NCBI GenBank assembly: GCA_036556325.1 | Contig: DATBJR010000107.1 | Location: forward strand, 1-5,820 | DNA length: 5,820 bases | DNA from: DASSCW01 sp036556325 | GTDB taxonomy: Bacteria > Chloroflexota > Limnocylindria > QHBO01 | Direction: 5' to 3' | Shown: piece by piece, positions 1 to 5,372 of the stretch | Numbering within the stretch: position 1 is the first letter of the stretch | How the letters are laid out: each line of letters starts with the position of its first letter | The notes under the pieces: generated by a model | What the model was told of the DNA's origin: nothing | Databases searched by the model: none | Seen by the model: the letters and a program-made list of their open reading frames with translations, nothing else | Translations under genes and position numbers: made by a program

Positions 1-809
1 GAGTCGGTGATCTCCTTGAGGACGGCCTTCAGGCGCTCCTCGAACTCACCGCGGTACTTGGCGCCGGCCACCAGCGCGCCCAGATCCAGGGCGACCACCC
101 GCTTCTCGCGCAGGCCCTCCGGCACGTCGCCCCGCACGATCCGCTGGGCCAGCCCTTCCACGATGGCCGTCTTGCCGACGCCCGGCTCGCCAATGAGCAC
201 CGGGTTGTTCTTCGTGCGCCGGCTGAGGACCTGGATGACCCGCCGGATCTCCTCGTCACGGCCGATGACCGGGTCGAGCAGCCCGCGGCGGGCAGCCTCG
301 GTCAGGTCGCGGCCGTATTTCTCAAGGGCCTGGTAGGTCGCTTCGGGATTCTCGCTGGTCACGCGCTGGCTCCCTCGGATGCCGGTCAGCGCGTCCATCA
401 GTGATGCGCCGTCCACCCCGTGATCGGCAAGCAGGCGCCGTGCCTCGCTGCCGGTGCTGTCCTCCATGATGGCCAGCAGGAGGTGCTCCGTCGAGACGTA
501 CTCGTCGTGCATCCGCTCCGCGATGGCGTGCGCCTCGGTCAGCACCCGCCGCGCCTCGTTGGAGAGGCTCAGCTGCGTGTCGCCGGAGACGCGGGGCAAG
601 CGAGCCAGGGCCTGTCGAGCTGCCCCGGCCAGGGCCGCCACGTCCACGCCCGCCCGTTCCAGAAGGGCGGGCACCACGCCGTCCGGCTGGTCGACCAGCG
701 AGAGGAGCAGGTGCGTGGCGGTGAGCTCCGGGTGGCCCTCGCCCTCGGCCATCTGCTGCGCCGCCAGGATCGCCTCCTGGGTCCTGGCCGTGAAGCGCTC
801 GGTGCGCAT
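1..809 (-). CDS. clpB: ClpB disaggregase, N-terminal 269 residues (cut by window edge)
   Basis: This is the N-terminal part of the Hsp100 AAA+ disaggregase ClpB, a cytoplasmic hexamer that threads aggregated proteins through its pore together with DnaK/DnaJ/GrpE. I translated the frame codon by codon and it is open from the ATG at 809 to the window edge. Residues 1-145 are the Clp N-domain with two helical repeats (ATHLLLSLVDQ near residue 31, STEHLLLAIMED near 91). NBD1 begins near KYGRDLT (164) and LDPVIGRDEE (about 178-187). Walker A is GEPGVGKT at 207-214 (Lys213), and the substrate-binding pore loop KYRGEFEER starts at 251, with Tyr252 matching E. coli Tyr251. NBD1 Walker B, the middle domain and NBD2 lie outside the window, so ClpB rather than ClpC rests on NBD1 and N-domain similarity. 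The ATG overlaps the dnaJ stop by one base (TGATG) with no strong Shine-Dalgarno, suggesting translational coupling. Confidence 0.96.
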   Translation of the reverse strand, partial: MRTERFTARTQEAILAAQQMAEGEGHPELTATHLLLSLVDQPDGVVPALLERAGVDVAALAGAARQALARLPRVSGDTQLSLSNEARRVLTEAHAIAERMHDEYVSTEHLLLAIMEDSTGSEARRLLADHGVDGASLMDALTGIRGSQRVTSENPEATYQALEKYGRDLTEAARRGLLDPVIGRDEEIRRVIQVLSRRTKNNPVLIGEPGVGKTAIVEGLAQRIVRGDVPEGLREKRVVALDLGALVAGAKYRGEFEERLKAVLKEITD

Positions 810-1837
810 CAGTGCACCCGGTCGTCGCGGCGCGGGTTGGGCTGCGGGTGGCTGCCCAGCAGCGTGCCCAGCTGCTCGCGCGACTCGTCGTCCAGCTGCG
901 GCAGGACGACGCGCGTCGTCACAATAAGATCGCCCTTGCCGCCGCCGCGCTTCGGCAGCCCGCGGCCGCGGACGTGGATCTGCTGGCCGTTCTGCGTGTT
1001 GGGTCGGATGCGCAGGCGGGCCGTGCCGGTGGGCGTTGGCACCGGCACCTCGGCGCCCAGCAGCGCCTCGGCCAGGGTGAGCGGCAGCTCTGTCAGCAGG
1101 TCCGCACCGTGGCGCTCGAAGCGGGGATCGGGCTTGACATGGACGGTGATCACCAGGTCGCCGGCGGTGCCGGCCTCCCCGGCCCGCAGCCCGCCGCCAC
1201 GAAGCTTGATCTTCTGCCCGTCGGTGACGCCGGCTGGAATCTTGACCTGCAGCCGACGCCCGTCCACGTCCACCATCCGCTCGGCGCCGCGCGCAACCTC
1301 GTCCAGCGTCACCTCGGCAACGGCCGTGGCGGTCGGCTGTGGGATCGCCGCGCGCCGCGTGCCGCCGGTCGCGCCCAGATCGCTGAAGTCGAAGACCTGC
1401 TCGAAGCCACCGGTGGCGCCGCGCGGCGAGCTGCCGGCACGCATCGGCCCGGCGCCGAAGCCCCCGCCCCCGCCGAAGAAGGACTGGAAGAACTCGCTGA
1501 AGCCGCCAAGGTCCTCCGGGCTGACCCGCCGATACTCCCAGCGCGTGCCGCCCGGCGCGCCACCGAACCCGGCCCAGTCGGTGGCGCCGCCACCGAACCC
1601 GGCCTGCTCGTAGGCCTGCCAGTTGGCTCCGAGCTCGTCGTAGCGCTTCCGCTTCTCGGGGTCCGAGAGGACGGCGTGCGCCTCGTTCGCTTCCTTGAAG
1701 CGACGCTCGGCGTCGCTGTCGCCGGGGTTGCGGTCCGGATGGAGCTCACGCGCCAGGCGGCGATAGGCCTTCTTGATCTCGGCCTGCGTCGCCGTCTTCG
1801 GCACGCCCAGGACCTGGTAGTAGTCCTTGTACTCCAT
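809..1837 (-). CDS. cbpA: DnaJ-family co-chaperone of the CbpA class (no zinc finger)
   Basis: A J-domain co-chaperone of 342 residues that should stimulate the DnaK ATPase and deliver clients in the cytoplasm. The J-domain occupies residues 1-70, starting MEYKDYYQVLGV, with the HPD motif at 33-35 and the helix-IV segment LSDPEKRKRYDELG at 57-70. A Gly/Phe-rich region follows (about 80-145, with GGGGGFGAG near 122-130). Two beta-sandwich client-binding domains follow (about 170-330), recognisable by VKIPAGVTDGQKIKLRGGG (198-216), GDLVITVHVKPDPRFER (226-242) and the second-domain GRGLP (291-295). There are no CxxCxGxG repeats, so this is a class II / CbpA type rather than canonical DnaJ. The ATG at 1837 gives the standard family N-terminus. 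It lies 29 nt after lon with no strong ribosome-binding site, and its stop overlaps the clpB start. In this setting it probably serves DnaK-ClpB disaggregation. The choice between the names cbpA and dnaJ2 is uncertain; the family is not. Confidence 0.95.
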   Translation of the reverse strand: MEYKDYYQVLGVPKTATQAEIKKAYRRLARELHPDRNPGDSDAERRFKEANEAHAVLSDPEKRKRYDELGANWQAYEQAGFGGGATDWAGFGGAPGGTRWEYRRVSPEDLGGFSEFFQSFFGGGGGFGAGPMRAGSSPRGATGGFEQVFDFSDLGATGGTRRAAIPQPTATAVAEVTLDEVARGAERMVDVDGRRLQVKIPAGVTDGQKIKLRGGGLRAGEAGTAGDLVITVHVKPDPRFERHGADLLTELPLTLAEALLGAEVPVPTPTGTARLRIRPNTQNGQQIHVRGRGLPKRGGGKGDLIVTTRVVLPQLDDESREQLGTLLGSHPQPNPRRDDRVH

Positions 1838-1850
1838 CTGGACCGATGTA

Positions 1851-1866
1851 CCCCGTGCCGCCGGGG
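1851..1866 (-). other. Short GC-rich hairpin in the lon-dnaJ gap
   Basis: The 29-nt gap between the lon stop and the dnaJ start contains CCCCG and CGGGG separated by 6 nt, able to form a 5-bp GC-only stem directly after the lon stop codon. There is no T-tract, so it is not a typical intrinsic terminator. It could modestly affect readthrough, RNA stability or dnaJ initiation, or it may be chance in GC-rich DNA. Confidence 0.3.
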
Positions 1867-4419
1867 CTAGGCGATCCCGGCCGGCGGCTGCTCCACCTTC
1901 GGCTGCGGCGTGGCGGCGACGGGCGCCTCATCCGCGGGCTTCCGGTTGCGACGGCGGGGCGCGGCGACCCGCTTCTGGCGGGCAGCCCGCTCGGCCTTGA
2001 TCCGGCCGGCGGAGCGGGCCTCGGCGATCAGGGCCTCGTCGAGCACCTCGTCCATGGTCTCGACCGGCACGATCCGCAGCTCGTTGCGCACGTCCTCCGG
2101 CACGTCGACCAGGTCCTTCTCGTTCCGCTTGGGAATGAGGACCGTCTTGACGCCGGCCAGGTGCGCGGCCAGCAGCTTGCTCTTCAGCCCGCCGATGGGC
2201 AGCACCCGTCCGCGCAGCGTGATCTCACCGGTCATGGCCAGGTCACGCCGCACCGGATGGCCGGTGAGCAGGCTCGCCATGGCGGTGGCCATGGTCACGC
2301 CTGCGCTCGGCCCGTCCTTGGGGGTCGCCCCCGCCGGGACGTGGATGTGCAGCGTCTGCTTCTCGTACGAGGCCGGGTCGATCCCGAGCTGCTTGGTCCG
2401 TGCCCGGATGTAGCTCAGCCCGGCGCGCGCCGACTCCTTCATGACGTCACCGAGCTGGCCGGTGAGGATGAACTCGTCCTTGCCCTCCATCCGGGTAGCC
2501 TCGACCTGGACGATGTCGCCACCGACCTCCGAGACCACCAGTCCGGTGACCATGCCCACCTGGTCCTCGGCCTCCAGCTCGCCGTACTCGAACCGCGCCG
2601 GCCCGAGGTACTCCTCCAGCTGGTCCGGCTCGACGGTGACCTTGACCGTGTCGTCGGCCGCCACCCGGCGCGCCACCTTGCGTGCCACGTTGGCGATCTC
2701 ACGCTCCAGGTTGCGGACGCCGGCCTCCTTGGTGAACGCCTGGATCAGCCGGATCATGGCCGGCTCGGTGATGTCCAGCTGCTCCGGCGTGAGGCCGTGG
2801 TTCTCGAGCTGCTTGGGCATCAGGAAGCGCTGCGCGATGCGCAGCTTCTCCCGCTGGGTGTAGCCCGGCAGCTGGATGACCTCCATCCGGTCGCGCAGCG
2901 CCGGCGGGATGGTGTCCAGCATGTTGGCGGTGGCGATGAAGAGGACCTTGGACAGGTCGAACGGCACCTCCAGGTAGTTGTCCTGGAAGGTGTTGTTCTG
3001 CTCCGGGTCCAGCACCTCCAGCAGCGCCGATGACGGATCGCCACGGAAGTCCATGCCGACCTTGTCGATCTCGTCGAGCATGAACACCGGGTTCGAGCTG
3101 CCCGCGGTCTTGATCGACTGGATCACCCGGCCCGGCAGCGCGCCGATATAGGTGCGCCGATGGCCGCGGATCTCCGCCTCGTCGTGGATGCCGCCCAGGC
3201 TCATGCGCACGAACTTGCGTCCCATGGCGCGGGCGATGCTCTTGCCCAGGCTCGTCTTGCCGACGCCGGGCGGGCCGACGAACAGCAGGATGGGGCTGCG
3301 GATCTTCTCGGCCAGCTTGCGGACGGCCATGTACTCGAGGATCCGCTCCTTGGGCTTCTCCAGGCCGTAGTGGTCCTCGTTGAGGACCTTCTCCGACTCG
3401 TCCAGGTCGAGGTTGTCGTCGCTCTGCACGCCCCACGGCAGGCTGACCAGCCAGTCGACGTAGGTGCGGATGACGCCCTGCTCGGGCGAGGCGCTCGGGA
3501 TGCGGGCCAGGCGATCGACCTCCTTGAGGGCCTTCTCCTTGACCTCGTCGGGCATGGCCGATTCCTCGACCTTGGTCCGCAGCTCGCCGGCCTCGGCCAC
3601 GGCGGGATCGTCCTCGCCCAGCTCCTTCTGGATGGCCTTCATCTGCTCGCGCAGGATGTACTCGCGCTGGGTCTTGTCCATTTCGGACTTGACCTCGCTC
3701 TGGATCCGGCCCTTGAGCTCCAGTACCTCGATCTGCTTGGCCAGGAACTGGCTCACCATCCGCAGCCGGTCAACGACGTTGACCGTCTCCAGCAGCTGCT
3801 GGCGCAGCTCGGTGTCCATCTCCGGCGAGTAGGCGACCATGTCGGCCAGCAGGCCGCCATCGGTGATGTTGCGCGCGGCGACGGCCACCTCCGGCGGCAC
3901 CGAGGCGCCCGAGCTGACGTACTGCTCGATCTGCGCCTGGACCGATGCCATCAGGGCCTCGACCTCCAGGCCGTTGCCCTGCTCGTCGGCCACCAGCTCG
4001 ACCCGCGCCTCGAGGTGCGGGTCGGTCTGGAGCAGGTCCAGCAGCCGGATTCGGCGCTGTCCCTGGACGATCGCCCGGATCGTCCCGTCCTGCAGGCGGA
4101 TGACCTGCGCGATCTTGGCCAGCGTGCCGATCGAGTAGAGCTCGTCGACCGCGTTGACCTCCTCGGTCTCGCTGGAGCGCTGGGTGATCAGCGCCACCGG
4201 CTGGGAGGCGCGCACGGCGCGGTCGAGCGCCTTCACGCTGCGGTCGCGGCCGACCTGCAGCGGCACGATCATCTCCGGGAAGATCACCGTGTCGCGCAGC
4301 GCGACCAGCGGCAGCACCTGGACCTGCTCCAGGTCCCGCTCCTCGGCCTCGTTCTGCGGCCCGCGGCCCGGCGCCTCGTCGGCGTTCGGGCTCGCTGCGT
4401 CTCGAGTTTCGTCGTTCAT
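1867..4419 (-). CDS. lon: Lon ATP-dependent protease
   Basis: Full-length LonA, 850 residues, a cytoplasmic hexameric AAA+ serine protease that degrades misfolded and selected regulatory proteins. An acidic leader (1-30) precedes the LON substrate-binding domain (about 33-235, beginning VLPLVALRDTVIFPEMIVPL) and a charged helical segment (about 240-300). The AAA+ module has Walker A GPPGVGKTS at 382-390, Walker B FMLDEIDK at 446-453, sensor-1 Asn499 in ATAN and an arginine-finger region PALRDRMEV near 506-514. The protease domain holds the catalytic Ser705 in KDGPSAG and Lys748 in GGLKSK; their 43-residue separation equals that of E. coli Ser679/Lys722. After the conserved core ends near residue 800 there is a roughly 50-residue tail rich in Arg/Lys and then Pro/Ala, longer than in E. 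coli Lon (784 residues). The ATG overlaps the hspR stop (ATGA), with only a weak AAGGGA 13 nt upstream, so translation is probably coupled. Expression should follow the HspR-controlled promoter ahead of hsp20. Confidence 0.98.
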   Translation of the reverse strand: MNDETRDAASPNADEAPGRGPQNEAEERDLEQVQVLPLVALRDTVIFPEMIVPLQVGRDRSVKALDRAVRASQPVALITQRSSETEEVNAVDELYSIGTLAKIAQVIRLQDGTIRAIVQGQRRIRLLDLLQTDPHLEARVELVADEQGNGLEVEALMASVQAQIEQYVSSGASVPPEVAVAARNITDGGLLADMVAYSPEMDTELRQQLLETVNVVDRLRMVSQFLAKQIEVLELKGRIQSEVKSEMDKTQREYILREQMKAIQKELGEDDPAVAEAGELRTKVEESAMPDEVKEKALKEVDRLARIPSASPEQGVIRTYVDWLVSLPWGVQSDDNLDLDESEKVLNEDHYGLEKPKERILEYMAVRKLAEKIRSPILLFVGPPGVGKTSLGKSIARAMGRKFVRMSLGGIHDEAEIRGHRRTYIGALPGRVIQSIKTAGSSNPVFMLDEIDKVGMDFRGDPSSALLEVLDPEQNNTFQDNYLEVPFDLSKVLFIATANMLDTIPPALRDRMEVIQLPGYTQREKLRIAQRFLMPKQLENHGLTPEQLDITEPAMIRLIQAFTKEAGVRNLEREIANVARKVARRVAADDTVKVTVEPDQLEEYLGPARFEYGELEAEDQVGMVTGLVVSEVGGDIVQVEATRMEGKDEFILTGQLGDVMKESARAGLSYIRARTKQLGIDPASYEKQTLHIHVPAGATPKDGPSAGVTMATAMASLLTGHPVRRDLAMTGEITLRGRVLPIGGLKSKLLAAHLAGVKTVLIPKRNEKDLVDVPEDVRNELRIVPVETMDEVLDEALIAEARSAGRIKAERAARQKRVAAPRRRNRKPADEAPVAATPQPKVEQPPAGIA

Positions 4420-4820
4420 GTGTTCGTTACTGTCCCTTCGGCCGAGATTGGCTCCTCGCCTTCCTCGACGAAACGCTCGACATCAGCTGCATCGAACAGG
4501 TCGTAGACGCGGATCTTGCCCAGTGCCTCGAGCTGCAGGATGACCTTGACGCCCGCCAGGTTCACCCCCTGGCGTCGGGTGAGAAAGCGGATGATACGCA
4601 CCCGCTGGATATCGGCCTCCGAGTAGAGCCGGAGGTTGTTGCGCCGCTGCGGGCAGACGAGGCCTTCTTCCTCGTAGATCCGCAGGGTTCTGGGATGGAC
4701 GCTGGCCAGCTCGGCCGCGATGCTGATGAAGTAGCGCGGCCGTTTGGGATCGCGGAGCGAGCTCACCGCCCGCTCCGCCGACTGCCGACCGACCGGCAGG
4801 TCACGCCGACGGGTTGCCAT
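4416..4820 (-). CDS. hspR: HspR-type MerR-family heat-shock repressor
   Basis: A 134-residue transcriptional repressor of the MerR superfamily. The winged-helix DNA-binding part spans about 29-98: the HTH segment ISIAAELASVHPRTLRIYEE (32-51), then EGLVCPQRRNNLRLYSEADI and the HspR signature GVNLAGVKVILQLE (85-98). This HTH and GVNLAGVK combination is typical of HspR, which represses chaperone genes through HAIR inverted repeats and in Streptomyces uses DnaK as co-repressor. No metal-binding cysteines of metal-sensing MerR proteins are seen (one Cys, at 56). The remaining tail (99-134) is acidic and polar. The ATG at 4820 overlaps the end of hsp20 by 20 nt. An alternative GTG at 4766 (residue 19) has a better-placed GGAG 6 nt upstream and keeps the whole DNA-binding domain, so the true start is uncertain. 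Its place inside the operon implies autoregulation together with hsp20 and lon. Confidence 0.92.
   Translation of the reverse strand: MATRRRDLPVGRQSAERAVSSLRDPKRPRYFISIAAELASVHPRTLRIYEEEGLVCPQRRNNLRLYSEADIQRVRIIRFLTRRQGVNLAGVKVILQLEALGKIRVYDLFDAADVERFVEEGEEPISAEGTVTNT
4773..4776 (-). promoter_or_regulatory. Candidate ribosome-binding site for an alternative hspR start
   Basis: GGAG lies 6 nt before a GTG codon at 4766-4764 inside the hspR frame. The upstream ATG at 4820 has only a weak AGG-type match. If this site is used, HspR has 116 residues, starts at VSSLRDPKRP, and no longer overlaps hsp20 (a 34-nt gap instead). Confidence 0.4.
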
Positions 4821-5292
4821 TGGCCGATGACTCGACCTGCTTCGGCGCGGGCTTGACCTGGATCTGGCGCGGCTTCACCTCCTCCGCCTTCGGGATGCTC
4901 AGCGTCAGGACGCCGTCCTCGAAGGTCGCGGTGGCGGCGTCGCCCTGGACGCGGACCGGCAGCTGCAGCTGACGGTGGAACGTGCCGTAGCGGCGCTCGC
5001 GATAGAGGTACTGGTCGCGCTCGACCTTCTCGTCCGCCTTGAACTCGCCGCGGATCGAGAGGTTCTGGCCGGTGATGGTGATGTCGACGTCCTCGGCCTT
5101 CAGGCCGGGGAGCGCCGCGGTGACGACGATCTCGTCGCCAGTCTCATGCACGTCGAGCGCCGGGGCGGCTGCCTCACCGTTGTACGCCCGCAGGGTCAGC
5201 GGACTGACGAACGAGTCTTCGAAGAGACGGTCCATCGCCTGGCGCAGGGTGACCATCTCGCTGAAGGGATCGAACCGGGTCAGGTTAGCCAT
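4801..5292 (-). CDS. Small heat-shock protein, Hsp20/alpha-crystallin family
   Basis: A 163-residue ATP-independent holdase that should bind unfolding proteins in the cytoplasm and pass them to DnaK/ClpB. The short N-terminal arm (MANLTRFDPFSEMVTLRQAMDR) is typical of bacterial class A-like Hsp20. The alpha-crystallin domain spans about 43-140 and shows the start motif ALDVHETGDEIVVTAALPGL (45-64), the dimerisation-loop stretch ERDQYLYRERRYGTFHRQLQLP ending near 112 (quoted only in part elsewhere), and the closing GVLTLSIPKAE (127-137). An IxV motif (I144-Q-V146) sits in the C-terminal tail, where family members carry the IxI/V oligomerisation motif. I chose the ATG at 5292 because it gives the normal family N-terminus; a GTG at 5316 would add eight residues and would place the GGAGG ribosome-binding sequence inside the gene. 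It is the first gene after the promoter and putative HspR operator. Confidence 0.95.
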   Translation of the reverse strand: MANLTRFDPFSEMVTLRQAMDRLFEDSFVSPLTLRAYNGEAAAPALDVHETGDEIVVTAALPGLKAEDVDITITGQNLSIRGEFKADEKVERDQYLYRERRYGTFHRQLQLPVRVQGDAATATFEDGVLTLSIPKAEEVKPRQIQVKPAPKQVESSANGNPSA

Positions 5293-5306
5293 GATGCTTC
5301 TTCGGA

Positions 5307-5311
5307 CCTCC
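5307..5311 (-). promoter_or_regulatory. Ribosome-binding site of hsp20, with long spacing
   Basis: GGAGG is the only strong Shine-Dalgarno match in the leader. It lies 14 nt before the ATG at 5292, longer than usual; a weaker AGAAG lies nearer the start. The GGAGG falls in the loop of a possible stem formed by CTTCG (5320-5316) and CGAAG (5304-5300). Confidence 0.6.
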
Positions 5312-5342
5312 GTCACGAAGTGGATTGGTTGGTACGCCGGCT

Positions 5343-5371
5343 ACCCTAACCTCTGACAATACCGTTGTCAA
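5343..5371 (-). promoter_or_regulatory. Housekeeping-sigma promoter of the hsp20-hspR-lon-dnaJ-clpB operon
   Basis: On the minus strand a perfect -35 TTGACA (5371-5366) is followed by a 17-bp spacer and a -10 element TAGGGT (5348-5343), which matches the TAnnnT core. Transcription would start near 5336, giving a leader of about 45 nt before the hsp20 ATG. The -35 overlaps the stop codon of the upstream DUF4129-like gene. A strong sigma-70-type promoter overlapped by a repressor site is the expected architecture of HspR-controlled genes, as opposed to an alternative heat-shock sigma factor. Confidence 0.75.
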
Positions 5372-5372
5372 G
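5352..5372 (-). promoter_or_regulatory. Putative HspR operator (HAIR-like inverted repeat)
   Basis: An inverted repeat TGACAA-N5-TTGTCA (5370-5354) covers the -35 and most of the spacer. The HAIR consensus is CTTGAGT-N7-ACTCAAG. With the symmetry centres aligned (at 5362), the site matches CTTGA in the left half (5372-5368) and TCA in the right half (5356-5354), 8 of 14 consensus positions over the same 21-bp length. The match to HAIR is therefore partial and the left half is better. The position, directly on the promoter of an operon encoding HspR, supports it as the autoregulatory site; binding is inference. Confidence 0.6.

Noticed and set aside
1838..1866. Intrinsic terminator between lon and dnaJ
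   Set aside because: The hairpin has only 5 bp and no following T-tract in the direction of transcription, so it is recorded only as a short stem.
420..1870. Plus-strand open frames (to 397 and 352 codons) opposite clpB and dnaJ
   Set aside because: They overlap each other in different frames and lie antisense to clear ClpB and CbpA coding sequence, and their Pro/Arg/Ser-rich products resemble no family.
1846..3033. Plus-strand open frame of 395 codons opposite the 3' half of lon
   Set aside because: Same reasoning: it is antisense to the Lon protease domain, has no recognisable motif, and its Leu/His/Arg/Asp-biased composition arises from complementing GC-rich codons.
2699..3436. Minus-strand frame of 245 codons inside lon
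   Set aside because: It lies in an alternative frame of the lon AAA+ region, has a low-complexity Arg/Gly/Pro/His product, and has no independent start signals.
3160..4506. Plus-strand open frame of 448 codons opposite lon and hspR
   Set aside because: It is antisense to a Lon gene with all catalytic motifs intact. Its translation is a low-complexity Leu/Asp/Gln/Val-rich product with no domain signature, the usual mirror of a GC-rich gene.
5293..5367. CIRCE element (HrcA operator) or heat-shock sigma promoter in the hsp20 leader
   Set aside because: I looked for TTAGCACTC-N9-GAGTGCTAA and for a sigma-32-type -35/-10. Neither is present; the HAIR-like repeat and sigma-70-type promoter explain the region better.
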